This document shows, piece after piece, positions 1-10,555 of a stretch of 64,000 bases of DNA. The position numbers and the translations under genes were made by a program. The stretch covers positions 6,772,678-6,836,677 of the forward strand of contig JAJKFL010000005.1 of the NCBI GenBank assembly GCA_021186555.1. Reading direction: 5' to 3'. The stretch is from Reticulitermes speratus. Its lineage: Eukaryota > Arthropoda > Insecta > Blattodea > Rhinotermitidae. Under the pieces are notes generated by a model. The model saw only the letters and a program-made list of their open reading frames with translations. It had not been told where the DNA came from and did not search any database. The stretch's first letter is position 1, and every line of letters starts with the position of its first letter.

Positions 1-162
1 GCCAATGACAATAGGTTCAGCTGTCACGCCAATGACAATAGGTTCAGCTGTCACGCCAATGACAATAGGTTCAGCTGTCACATCAATGACAATAGGTTCA
101 GCTGTCACGCCAATGACAATAGGTTCAGCTGTCACGCCAATGACAATAGGTTCAGCTGTCAC
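1..162. repeat. 27-bp tandem repeat, 6 copies, cut by window edge
   Basis: Six head-to-tail copies of a 27-bp unit (starting GCCAATGACAATAGG) fill the first 162 bases and probably continue outside the window. Copies are nearly identical; one has CATCA in place of CGCCA. The unit is a multiple of 3, so it reads through as a repeated nonapeptide (MTIGSAVTP). That openness is expected by chance, and no flanking coding sequence supports a protein. Confidence 0.95.
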
Positions 163-1149
163 GCCCGGAGCCATCGTGGGCAGCAGCTGCAGCTGCAGCT
201 GCAAAGTCGCGTTCCCGTATCGCTTTACAAAGTCATGCCGACTGTCCTGAAACCGGGAAAGCTGTGACGAGTTTACGATCCGAATTAAACATAAATGGCT
301 GTTGATTTTCAGTCTCTAAAAGTAAATCTTTCATTACATAAGACAGGAGCGCCACATAGTTTCCAAGAACTTAGGAGCCACCTCCAAATCGTATGCAAGC
401 TCCATACTGAGGACCAACAAACCTGCAATGACCTGTGAACCTCACTGTCATCTGGTGCTCTCTGCTCGGTGCATGTGAACTGATACACATTTTTGTATAT
501 AGGGGGGGGGGGGGGGGGGTGCAGTCATTATGCTGATAATATTAGGCGCCAACGTAAAACATTTAGTGGCCCGAGCGACAAGGCGTCCGGTATTTGGACA
601 CCCCCGATATAAAAAGCATACCACTGATTTGGCATATATTTAACGATCATATGTAGAACTGGTTGTTTATTAATAAGCTTAGAAGATGATCATGTTTAGT
701 AAACTGAAAACTTTTGCCTGCGGATGCTGTGGCCGATTTCGATGTATCATTTCGGCAAAAACCAGTAGGAACTCATGAGAGTACTCAGGTAGTACTGAAG
801 GTACCAAGTCGAGACTCCAGGCTGACCCCTCTCCAAACTAATCACATTCGTGAACGCTCGGGGAAAGGAGTTCGGTGATTTATTGTACAGCTGAAGAAAG
901 TCTTCGTACTTGCTGCAGTTACACAAAGCATATGACGAAGTGTCGCAATATCCACGGGCTGCCTCTTTTGTCTGTCGGTCCTTTAGTCTTAGAGCAAACC
1001 AAGTGTTAATTTAATTCACAGGCGAACTGCCATCTGTTTGTGCTTTGCTGTATTACAATCAAACTGACAGTATTTTTCTATCCAGTGCTTCCCGATTCCG
1101 GCAGAGCATTGCTTTTTGTTAGGTTCCCAGACCTCGCCAGTTAGTCCTT
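163..1149. other. unassigned sequence with an 18-base G run
   Basis: No gene or recognisable element was found here. The only local features are a CAGCTG-rich patch just after the 27-bp array and an uninterrupted run of 18 G at 502-519. Confidence 0.6.
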
Positions 1150-1350
1150 CTTTCAAGAGCAGCGTGTACATGAAGATGAATATGGAGCATTGGTGGAACG
1201 ATGCTGACAGGGGAAAACTGAAGTGCTCAGAGATAAACCTGTCCCAGTGCCAGTTTATCCACTAAAAAGTCACATGGACTGTTATGGGATCGAACCCGGG
1301 CCACCGCAGTGAGAGGCCGTCCATTAACGGCCTGAGCCACGGAATGGCCA
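1150..1350 (-). mobile_element. SINE-E copy 1, degraded
   Basis: Reading the minus strand, a tRNA-like head with A-box-like GGCTCAGGCCG and B-box-like GGTTCGATCCC is followed by the SINE-E body (CACTGGGACAGG, a TTTTCCCCTGTCA segment, GCTCCATATTCATCTTCAT). It is diverged from the copy at 61258 and no TSD was identified. Confidence 0.7.
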
Positions 1351-1546
1351 CGTATTGTATTATAAGTTCCACGTCTGTTTCTCCTGCCTCAACTCGTAAC
1401 CTAACAGAGAACACAGTTAACACTCCACTGTTTCTTCGGCCTCTATTCGTACCTCACAGAGAATTTGGTACCCCGGTGACCATGGCAGTCTGGGTGTTAC
1501 TGTCACCAAGGATATTACCTACTTACTCATACCAAGGGTATTAAAC

Positions 1547-1648
1547 TATATATATACAGGGTATACACAAAAGAATGGTGCGGTTTATATGTATATATAC
1601 ATATAAACCGCACCATTCTTTTGTGTATACTCTGTATATATATATATA
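1547..1648. mobile_element. palindromic mini-MITE in a (TA)n tract, copy 1
   Basis: This is a nearly perfect palindrome of about 95 bp centred at 1595/1596. Each arm contains ACAGGGTATACACAAAAG (ACAGAGTATACACAAAAG on the other arm) and AATGGTGCGG, and both ends sit in TA-dinucleotide repeats. A second copy lies at 56985-57085. The structure suggests a foldback MITE that inserts in TA-rich targets; there is no coding capacity. Confidence 0.8.
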
Positions 1649-1928
1649 CCCTGTGTCTTCGATTTTACATACGAATGTGTGATGCAGGTTATGTTCAGTT
1701 TTGAATGCGGAAGTCTGTCGCACTATGCCATCTGTTGGAGAACCTGACTTAAAACACTTTTAGCAAAACCCCTTGAAAAGCAGCCACTTGAAGCCTCAAG
1801 AGATGCGGCAATGACATTAGAGCGAACCTTAAGGACGGGAGGTGGATCGTGCCTCAGTGCGCTGTTTAGTGCCCAGCTGTATTGTTACCACGCCCAGTAC
1901 TAGGGTTCTGCAGTAAGAGGGGTGGTTT

Positions 1929-2195
1929 ACTGTTTCTTCTTGTGGCGCAACAGCCCAACTCGGGCCTAGTCCGCCTCGTTGTTGAGGTTCCTAGATCACA
2001 CACAATTAGACACACACACACCCGGTAGAACTCCTTTGAACGAGTGATCAGTTCCTCGCAGAGACCGCTACCTACACAACAAACAAGAAGCACAAGAGAT
2101 GAATATCCATGTCCTCAGCGGGATTCGAACCCGCGATCCCAGCAATCGAGCGGGCGCAGACCTGCGCCTTAGACCGCACGGCTACCAGGATCGGC
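1929..2195 (-). mobile_element. SINE-A, older subfamily
   Basis: The Leu-type tRNA-like head lies at the right (minus strand: GATCCTGGTAGCCGTGCGG, then B box GGTTCGAATCCC). The body ends in a stretch differing from the main SINE-A by CCGAGTTGGGCTG near the tail. The same subfamily occurs at 36912 and 44942. No clear TSD was seen. Confidence 0.85.
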
Positions 2196-2609
2196 AAAGT
2201 TCAGTTTACCTGTAGTGTAGTTTAGTTTAGTATTTGGCAGGACGCACTTTCAGATTCCGGATAGAGGAGCATTACATGATGTCAAGTTTGATGTGTGGTG
2301 TGCTATGACTACGGAAAGGATTATTGGACCCATTTTTATGAGACCATAAATTCACACCGATATATTACGCATATTCCACATTATTTTTTCAACGCGTGTC
2401 ACATTAAGAGAAACCCCATGCCTTTTTTTTTAGCATAACAATGCAACAGCTGACACCGCAAACAATTCTATGCGGTTTCTTTATTCGTTATTTACGGCGT
2501 GCTAAATTTTAATTAAATGAAATATCATACCTTCGTGGCACAACATGGCCATCCCTACTGCTTTTTGTAATATCCTCTTCACTGCAAGCACAACTACTAT
2601 ACACGTTTT
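2196..2609. other. unassigned sequence
   Basis: Nothing recognisable: AT-rich DNA without a supported gene or element. Confidence 0.5.
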
Positions 2610-3360
2610 CCTTTACCATGGGTGGGCCGGGATAGCTCAGTCGGTATAGCGACTCGTTACGGGCTGGACGGTCCGGGGATCGAATCCCGGTGGGGATTTT
2701 CAGCACCCGTCCAGACCGGTTCTGGGCCCACACAGCCTTGTATACAGTGGGTACCGGGTCATTCCCGCGGATACAGTGGCCGGAGCGTGGCGTTAACCAC
2801 CCACCCCCTTATAGCACCGAAGTTAAAGAAAGAGTAGAGCTATACCTGTACTCCCTCCCTGGGTCTTCATGGCCTGTTCTAGGATGAACTTTACTTTACT
2901 TTATCTGGAATACATAGCCGATCCCAGTGGCCGCGCGGTCTAAGGCGTGGGTCTGCGGCCGCTCGCTTACTAGGATTGTGGGTTCGAATCCCGCCGGGGG
3001 CATGGATGTTTGTGTTGTGTTTGTTGTATAAGGACAGTAGTATCGAACATAAAGTGACATGAAGGACAGAAGGATTTAATAGTACAAAATGGCTCAAAGG
3101 AAAAAACGGGACAGGGGGAAAAAAATCCCGGTGGGGGCGAGATTTTCAGCACCCATCCAGACCGGCCCTGAGGCCCACCCAACCTACCTATACAATGGGT
3201 ACCGGGGTCTCTTTCCCGGGGGTAAAGCGGCCGAGGCGTGGCGTTGATTACCCACCCCCATCTAGCTCTGAGGTTAAGGAAAGAGTAGAGCTATATCTCT
3301 ACTCCCCCTCTGGGCCTTCATGGCCTGTTCTAGGGAGAACTTTTTTTTACCTTTACCATG
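2610..3360 (+). mobile_element. composite SINE: B + A head/A' body + B body
   Basis: From left to right: a full SINE-B (2621-about 2900, Lys-type head GCCGGGATAGCTCAGTCGG, B box GGATCGAATCCC), a 15-bp linker, a SINE-A head with the short A' body ending in a poly(A) (about 2918-3126), then directly ATCCCGGTGGGG and the body and tail of a second SINE-B without its head (3127-3349). CCTTTACCATG occurs at 2610-2620 and 3350-3360. This 11-bp TSD encloses the whole array, so it looks like one integration rather than three. Confidence 0.8.
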
Positions 3361-3582
3361 ACTAACAATAAAAAACGCCCTAGGGTTATTGTAACCGTTT
3401 TTCTCTAAGACCATAACTTCACAAGAACATTCTAACGCCATCTGCGCTATCAAGGTATAAATGTTAATTTAGTTCTACGCACCGCTTATAGAGTATTTCT
3501 GGCAACAGAAGAGTAAGAAAATGACTGTGGCCACGTTGCTCGCTATATCAGAATACTGCGACTGTTAATTGAGGGGTTAGGT

Positions 3583-3893
3583 TAAAGGATACAGATAAGG
3601 TAAAAGGTACAGCAATCCCATTACAGGCCTGGACAGGCCCTTAGGGTTCCAGGACGTTGAGGCTCCCAGATTTCAAGACAGTCGGCCCATGAAGGTGGTA
3701 ATGTTATCAGCCCTACGCAACGGCAGCCCTTTATCCACCAGGAAATAGTCCTGGTACTCATTTCTATTAGAGGCTGAGTCGACCCCAGCGCCATAGTGCG
3801 GCCGGAAGGATTGTCAATGAACCATCGGGAATCGAACCCGCGACCTTCCGGCTTGTGGCGCAGTGCCTCAATCAACTGCGCCTCTAAAGGATA
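3583..3893 (-). mobile_element. SINE-C copy 1
   Basis: The head is on the minus strand (GGCGCAGTTGATTGAGGC A box; GCGGGTTCGATTCCCG B box). It is followed by a body with the shared core and a 3' GGCCTGTCCAGGCCTG hairpin. The TSD TAAAGGATA occurs at 3583-3591 and 3885-3893. Confidence 0.9.
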
Positions 3894-4934
3894 AAGTGTA
3901 CAGTAAAAATCCTTGAAGTAAAGATGATCTGACAAAAAACATTCAGCAGAATTTCGACCTGCAAAGAACCGTGTCTTTTAGGTGTGACATGTGTCTGCGA
4001 GCCGAAGGAATCCATTTCTGGCACTTAAATATGGTAAGCACAAACCTAATATTAACAGCAATATATCTAATTACAATACGTGTACCCAGACTCACGGCGA
4101 AATGGAATAGCGACGATCCTTCTGTTACCTGCTCTCACGAGAAACTGAGTGCTCTAATTTAAAAAAAATGACGCTGTATTTTACTGTCTGGCACAAAAAT
4201 TAGGGTAGTTTATGGACCTATTCAGACGGCGTCATGGTCAGGATATGCTCTACGAATAAGCTATAAATATAAAACACAGCAACGAAAAAATATGACGCCG
4301 ATTAGGCGAAAACTGGGCCCTACATTTACAGCGCTAGACAAGCACAACAGCGAAAGCTGCCGTTAGTGTACGATGTAAATCTGTTTTCATCGTAACAAGC
4401 TGTAAGACTGTTATACGTGGGAAGCGTCATTTTTCCTAGGACTAAACCAGTTTTCTACCACTTTCCGGTTTCATTCATGCTAGTCTCACGTGCACTGTGC
4501 AGCCACGCCTACATTCATTTCGTCCCAGATTTAAAACAAAGGCACAACGCCTATAGATACTCGTCTCTACTTCAGAGGACTACCTGATTGTCTGGGAGAT
4601 GAGTTCTTTTTTTTTAACGCGGTGGAGGAGAGGAGAGATCAGATTACCTGACGCAGCCCGACCCATCTGCTGTTCTCAGGATGTACAGCGGGTAATGATC
4701 ACAAGTGGACCAATACAAAACACTGAAAGACACCACGACCGATAACAGACCAATAATTGTGGAGGTTTCAGGTCCCACAAGATTTCATGTAGTCTGATAG
4801 ATGGCTGGAGACGTCTGAAGGACTTTGCTGTCTTTATCTGCTACCTCCATGTTTAGGGCACATGCCTGTTAAGTGTCTCATTTAACGACACCGCCAATTT
4901 CTGAGTAAATCCAGCGTTGATTATTGATTATTTA
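3894..4934. other. unassigned sequence
   Basis: About 1 kb with no gene, tandem repeat or recognised element. Short open frames here have no familiar motifs. Confidence 0.5.
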
Positions 4935-5222
4935 ATTAGCACAGACTTAAATTTACGGAAGAAACTAGTAAAGTGCTACATTTGGAGCATAGCTTTTTAT
5001 GGTGCTGAAACGTGGACACTTCGGAAAGTGGATCAGAAATACCTGGAAAGTTTTGATATGTGGTGCTGGAGAAGGATGGAGATCAGTTTGACCGATCGTG
5101 TGAGGAATGAAGAAGTATTACACAGAGTCAATGAGGAGAGGAATATCGTACATACAATAAAAAGAAGAAAGGCTAACTGAATTAGTCACATCTTGCGTAG
5201 AAACTGCCTTCTGAAACACTGC
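4935..5222 (+). pseudogene. LINE-1 family ORF2 C-terminal fragment (dead)
   Basis: The translation matches the copy at 57550-58110 closely: SIAFYGAETWTLRKVDQKY, then MWCWRRME, then NEEVLHR..EERNIVHTIKRR. This is the region downstream of the reverse transcriptase domain in a non-LTR retrotransposon ORF2. The frame ends at a TGA where the longer copy has TGG (Trp), there is a small deletion near RMEISLTDR, and similarity stops after CTTCTGAAACAC. It is a dead fragment truncated at both ends; the exact LINE clade is not certain. Confidence 0.8.
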
Positions 5223-5592
5223 GTACAAGTACAAACTTTTTTTTTTATTTCTCCCATGCGGTTTACCATGTCCGGTCTCAACTTATCCTCTGAAAACACA
5301 CTAAAAATCATTACTAAAATAATATCTCATATGACTGCCCCCCCCCCCCCACCACCAAGTCAATTCAGAATGCAAGAACACTTGGGGCAGTATTCTGTGA
5401 CCATTTGAGATCGACAAGCGATGCCTGATATGCACTCTCTGTCGCTGTAAGTAACATAAAGAGGACATGAAAAGCATATCAACTGCATGCTGCAATCCTT
5501 CAGGCCCACATTAGTAACATTTACAGCTACATACCACCACGCCCAATCCAATACAAAATAATTTTTAGTACGTTCATTTATTCGGACCATTG
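5223..5592. other. unassigned sequence with poly(C)
   Basis: No element was recognised. A run of 13 C lies at 5338-5350, followed by an ACCACCA patch. Confidence 0.5.
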
Positions 5593-5875
5593 ACTTCTAT
5601 TACCGATCCCAGTGGCCGTGCAGTCTAAGGCGTGGGTCTTCGGCCGCTCGCTTACTAGGATCGTGGGTTCGAATCCCACCGGGGGCATGGATGTCTGTCT
5701 CTTGTGAGTGTTGTGTGTTGTCAGGTAGAGGTCTCTGCGACGGGCTGGTCACTCGTCCAGAGGAGTCCTACCGAGTGTGGTGTGTCTAATGTGTGTGATC
5801 ATGAAACCTCGAAATGAGGAGGCCAAGGCACCCGAAAAGGGGCTGTTGTGCCATAGAAAAAAAATTACTTCTATT
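5593..5875 (+). mobile_element. SINE-A copy with TSD
   Basis: A full-length SINE-A: head CGATCCCAGTGGCCGTGCAG, B box GGTTCGAATCCC, body with CTGCGACGGGCTGG and AGGAGTCCTACCGAG, and an A-rich tail. The TSD ACTTCTATT occurs at 5593-5601 and 5867-5875. Confidence 0.92.
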
Positions 5876-6099
5876 GCGACCCCCACAATTCATACAAAAA
5901 TTTTGAAGCAACAAATATAACTGTGCTTTACTTCTCTTAAGTTCTGAAAGTAATTAATTTACCATCTGCAGTACACGCCTTATTTCTCCCTTACGGCATG
6001 TGACTTGACACTTGATTTATCGTTACAATTTAACAATTAACGAAGGAGTCCAATCACATAATCTATTTATATTACATTTTCGTTAAACATATTTTCTAT

Positions 6100-6230
6100 G
6101 GAACTAGAAGTGCCTGAACTTTTGGGTTCCACAAAATGCGTGGAACTTCTTGACGGACTCGATAACTATTTGCTTCTCAAGAAGGTCTCTGCACCATGGA
6201 TTTAGTTAATTAGTTAGTAGGCCAGTCACT
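6100..6230 (+). mobile_element. LINE-2 family 3' end fragment
   Basis: The segment running TTTTGGGTTCCACAAAATGC ... CTTCTCAAGAAGG ... TTAGTTAATTAGTTAG matches the 3' UTR of the LINE-2 copy ending at about 50955 (CTTCGGGTTCCATAAAATGC, TTTTCAAGAAGGACTCTGC, GTTAGTTAGTTAATA). Only the tail is left. Confidence 0.65.
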
Positions 6231-6928
6231 ATTTCCTATAACTTTCATTCGTTCTTGAAGAAAAGGCGAGTTGTCTTCCTTTCAGACAGTGACACTCGAG
6301 GAAAGTCGAACGGGAAAGCAAAAAGAAAGATTAACGTACCTAACCATTTATCCAACGACGACAGCAAGGCAAATGGAAACCTTAAAAGCGCAAAAAAAAT
6401 ACGGAGACCGTACTGTGTGCAGCTGTATGAACAGCAGGTCATCAGCATGAGTTACAAGCACGTACTGTATCGAAAAATGACAAAACTGTACTGAAACTTC
6501 TGCACTAAATTAAGTTTTTTTTTTTCATTTCATGGGTTTCATTTCACTCATGTACTTCAATTCCCCCATTTGATACTTATATTATAAGCCTCTTTGCTGG
6601 CTTTCGACCAGTTTGCTTAGTCGCATGTTACCTCACGATGACACCTGTTTCTCACACTTTACAATTTCTTCATATTCGGTTGGCAGAATGAAGAAAAGTC
6701 TCAGAGCGAAGCGCGTGGAACATTCTGGTGCCACAGTGCCACAGTGCCTATTGAATTAATAGTATTCTGTTGACAGCACATCACTCTAAAATACCGTATA
6801 TCTTCCGAGAGATCTTGACGCTTAATTGTACTCGGGAGGTAACCTGTCTCGATTCCCAATTCATGTTTCTCGTGATTCCATTCAGCCCTTCCGGAAGAAC
6901 GTCTAAACAATAGGTTCACAGAGCCCTG
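6231..6928. other. unassigned sequence
   Basis: A lysine-rich open frame of 79 codons at 6255-6494 has no recognised motif and no visible gene context. I do not call it a gene. Confidence 0.5.
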
Positions 6929-7208
6929 CAGCTCCGTCCACAATTGTAGAGTACATGGTCGTCCTCTATTACAGTGAAACCTGCCTATAACGGAACCGCA
7001 GCTCCGTCCACAGTTGTACAGTACATGGTCGTCCTCTATTACAGTGAAACCTGCCTATAACGGAACCGCAGCTCCGTCCACAGTTGTACAGTACATGGTC
7101 GTCCTCTATTACAGTGAAACCTGCCTATAACGGAACCGCAGCTCCGTCCACAGTTGTACAGTACATGGTCGTCCTCTAATACAGTGAAACCTGCCTATAA
7201 CGGAACCG
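6929..7208. repeat. 70-bp tandem repeat, 4 copies, carrying a pogo-like terminus
   Basis: A 70-bp unit beginning CAGCTCCGTCCACA repeats at 6929, 6999, 7069 and 7139. Each unit contains TTACAGTGAAACCTGCC followed by TATAACGG, which resembles the TA + CAGTGAAACC terminus of pogo/Tigger-type transposons. After the last copy the sequence continues as a decayed element (GGAACCGAAATTTTTTCCG). Confidence 0.9.
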
Positions 7209-7420
7209 CTAGGAACCGAAATTTTTTCCGTTCCAGAAGGGTTTCGTATAATACATGTAATTGAAGTTTGGATCATCGGGACCGTAAAATTTTTTTCCGC
7301 TAAAGACAGGTCTGCGTTACGCTAAAGTTCTGTTTAAAACAGTTTCCATAGAACACATGCAATTTCATCAGTTGATGGACAGTCGTCAAATAACCTAAAA
7401 AAAACAATAGTGCGTTTTCG
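7189..7420 (+). mobile_element. decayed pogo-like element remnant
   Basis: Starts at the last TTACAGTGAAACC-like terminus and continues with GTTCCAGAAGGGTTTCGTATAAT and CTAAAGACAGGTCTGCG, the style of a degraded pogo/Tigger-like end. No transposase can be read and no partner terminus was found. Confidence 0.4.
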
Positions 7421-7426
7421 TAGAAG

Positions 7427-7699
7427 CAAAGCAATCCCTGTCAGACCTAGACAGTCCCTTTGGGTTCAAGAAGGTTGAGGCTCCTAGAATTTGTAGACAA
7501 TCGGCACATGAAGGTGGGAAGGTTGTCAGCCATACGCACCGGCCGCCTTTACCCCCAGGATATATTCCTTGTACTCATTTCTGTTATAGGCTTAGTCGAC
7601 CCCACGGCCGGAAGAATCATGTTAATGAAAAATTCCAATGACACTATCCGGAATCGAACCCGCGACCTTCCGGTTTGTAGCGCAGTGCCTCAACCAACG
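7427..7699 (-). mobile_element. SINE-C copy 2
   Basis: On the minus strand the B box (GCGGGTTCGATTCCGG), GTAAAGGCGGCCGGTGCGT core and GACTGTCTAGG hairpin region are present. There are small deletions in the body, and the head ends abruptly at CAACCAACGG. Confidence 0.88.
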
Positions 7700-8143
7700 G
7701 TACTTCCTGCCAGTAAGCAGTGCTTGCTTCTTATATGATTTACATGGTAGCTTCCGTAGTGAAGTCCGAAATACTCGGAAAACGAACAAACGATCATTTG
7801 CACGGATAAGCTGGTTGGTATGTTGTAAATATTTCGGAATATCTGCTTAGCTCTGCAAGATCCTCAAAACCGTCTCCCTGTTCAAAAATCGAAATAACGT
7901 CTGAACAAATTTTGAAATTATTAGCAAATATCACGAACAAACGTTGAGCTATTTATTTTTCCGAAATTTATCTTAAGAGCAGTGAGACACAAAGCAGTGG
8001 TCAACTTTCCGTTTTTAGAAATATTTTTAAACGTATCCAAATTCGAGCAGAGGATGTGTCAGTGTTTAAAGCATTTGAAAACCAGATTCCAACAAAATAT
8101 AACAGGATTATATTTGAATTTATACGTCTATTATTAAAGTTGT

Positions 8144-8423
8144 TAAATTAAACGCAGCCGATCCCAGTGGCCGCGCGGTCTAAGGCGCGGGTCTGCGGCA
8201 GCTCGCTTGCTGGGATTGTGGGTTCGAATGCCGCCGGAGGCATGTATGTCTGTCTCTTGTGAGTGTTGTGTGTTGTCGGGTAGAGGTCTCTGCGACGAGC
8301 TGGTCCCTCGTCCAGAGGAGTCCTACCGAGTGTGGTGTGTATGAGTGTGATCGTGAAGCCTCGATAATGCGGAAGCCCTGGTCCGCTATGGGCTGTTGCA
8401 CCATGGGGGAAAAAAAAATTAAA
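8144..8423 (+). mobile_element. SINE-A copy with TSD
   Basis: Head GCCGATCCCAGTGGCCGCGC, B box GGTTCGAATGCC, canonical body, tail ending GGGGGAAAAAAAAATT. AAATTAAA occurs at 8145-8152 and 8416-8423 as the probable TSD. Confidence 0.9.
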
Positions 8424-9956
8424 GACAATGGAGGTAAATGGATCATTTTCCTAAGGTGTGGGTAATAAAAATGCCTACACAAATTTGTTCTGGAAATTAC
8501 AAAAACGGATTCATCTGAAAAATAGAATCATTAGACAAAAGAGGCCAACAATGAACTGGGTCTCACGAGAAACAGATAAATACGTGTAAGAGACTCAGCT
8601 ATCTCAGGATAATGCTAAATGGTGGGCTTGCTTGTTGCAGGCACCGAATCATGAAATTCTAATGTAAGTTGCTGAACAACGACAACATTAATGGTGCCAT
8701 CATCATGGTAGTCCGCAACGTCGGGAATTATTTACCAATAGACACGGTGTCATCTTCCAGAACACATTATTCTTCATCAACACCGGTGTGGCAACCTCAA
8801 ATAACATGTTTCGAAATTATTAATTATACTATAATTCATTTTAGCATGGAGGACTCAACCTTCTCATTGATACTAAAAAGTTTCACAATAAACGAGTGTA
8901 GAAAGCATTGATATATCTTTCCAAATCCTAACAGCATAGACAGTTATATAAAGTGAAGCGTTAACAACACGTAATTTGAAAGTACAATTAATGCCTTCAA
9001 TTTCATGTTCATTCCGTTGACATTTTACGCAATTATAAGAATGAACAGACCATAAGACGCAACATAAGTACACAACGTCTGTTGATTAAAACATTTTACA
9101 TATGCCCGACATGTTTCAATCACCAAATAATCATTCTTAGGGGAACCACCTTTATCAATATATGTTGTGTAATTACAGACATTAAAATAGTTTGCATACA
9201 ATACAGTTAAAATAATCAATCTGTATGTATGATTGTTAATAAAATAGTTAAAGGTCCGATTGTTACGTCAAAAACATGGGTTGGTACAGCTTTGCTATCC
9301 ATTCATAACATCGGTTATATTATACTTAACGTGATTTGTAATTACAAATTGTTGCTGTGGTCGTGATTGGTCAGCTGAGGAAGTGGAGGGCTGCGTCCTC
9401 AATCCAACTCCTACACTGAACACACACGCCCACTTCAAGATCACATCCAACAAGTTAGGAAATATCCGCACAGCACAACACTTCTGGCATGTTCTCTCTT
9501 GTTGTACCTAGATGTTAAAATTCGTGAATATTTTCTCCACGCGTTAGTAATAGACACAAAATCGATTATCATCGATATAGTGTAAATGGCGAGATTTAAA
9601 ATTAACGTCAATTTCGACTTTACAATCGAAAAAAAAAATTCGATGTTCGATGCTGCTCAACTACTGCTTCAGCCTCAGATAATTTCTTACAGAGAACAAA
9701 CCATCACAATTATAAAATTCCTGCTAAGGCCTCTGCACGTACCTGACAGAGAACACGATGTATAAATTATGAAAACCAACAATATCCCGATATTAAAACG
9801 AATGTAGGTATTAATGTAAACTGTCTGTTGTTGTGTCTACCATTACGCAAGACATAAATATGTCGAAAATTTTTCATAAAAAGTACCAAATAAAAATTTT
9901 CATTAAAATCCATCCAGTGGGGGCTGAGCTTATGGGAAAACAATTTACATGTGATT
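8424..9956. other. AT-rich unassigned DNA
   Basis: 1.5 kb with no recognised element and no convincing coding region. This is one of the longer single-copy-looking stretches of the window. Confidence 0.5.
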
Positions 9957-10155
9957 TCAGGCTTCCGCCGCGATGTTGATGAGATCTGCGCTCTTCTGGG
10001 GTATTACGCAGCGTCGTGTGGTAAACATGTTTGGCGACGTTTCGGGAAGTGAGGATCTTGACCCTTGAACATTGAACCGATATGTTGTCTCGAAACGTCG
10101 GTAAACAGTTACCACACGACGCTGCGTAATATCCCAGAAGAGCGCAGATCTCAAT
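9957..10155. mobile_element. MITE-F, full foldback copy
   Basis: Both ends are inverted copies of a roughly 45-bp arm: GAGATCTGCGCTCTTCTGGG, then a TATTACGCAGCGTCG stretch and GTGTGGTAA. The inner arms carry GACGTTTCGGG and CGAAACGTCGGTAAAC. The central part contains CCCTTGAA followed by a short hairpin and CGAAACGTC, which resembles a decayed hammerhead core. One frame translates as the peptide seen in all copies, FWDITQRRVV...YRRFETTYR, a by-product of the repeat and not a protein. Confidence 0.85.
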
Positions 10156-10344
10156 TTACATGTGGTGCGTACAGATCGGGTTGTCTTTACCGGCGTAACT
10201 ATACGAAGGCCAGTTATTTCGGACGCCTCAAGAAATAACAGATATACAGATCAACACACATAAATCGCTAAGGTGTAATATGATAGCACAAACGCAAAGT
10301 TCCTTTTGCAGAAAAGAGACATGAGAATTTATGTAATCCTCCAG

Positions 10345-10525
10345 TGTCTATTGACTGACTCGAGTCTTGTGCGGTATTACGTCATGCCGACGGGTAAACA
10401 GCTATCGACGTTTTAGAGAGGCGTAGGCACTTTGCCCCTCTGAGACGTAGGTTGCTGTTTACCAATCGATATGGTGTAACATCCCTCAATATTAGTCTTC
10501 ATCATCACCGCTGTGAGAACTTGAA
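10345..10525. mobile_element. MITE-F-like relic
   Basis: GTGCGGTATTACGTCATGCC, a GGTAAACAGCTATCGACG block, then GCTGTTTACCAATCGATATG and GTGTAACATCCC, arranged as inverted arms around a short centre. Diverged from the 9957 copy. Confidence 0.55.
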
Positions 10526-10555
10526 ACATCGATTCTTTCGTTATTTAACAAATCT

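Noticed and set aside
1-250. MTIGSAVTP repeat protein
   Set aside because: 27-bp tandem array with no coding context; continues off the window.
2640-2700. Functional tRNA genes (several places)
   Set aside because: A- and B-box-containing heads are each attached to a SINE body and tail, lack a proper anticodon arm or acceptor stem in most copies, and recur many times.
6255-6494. Lysine-rich 79-codon frame as a small nuclear protein
   Set aside because: Short, no homologous motif, frame open also on the opposite strand.
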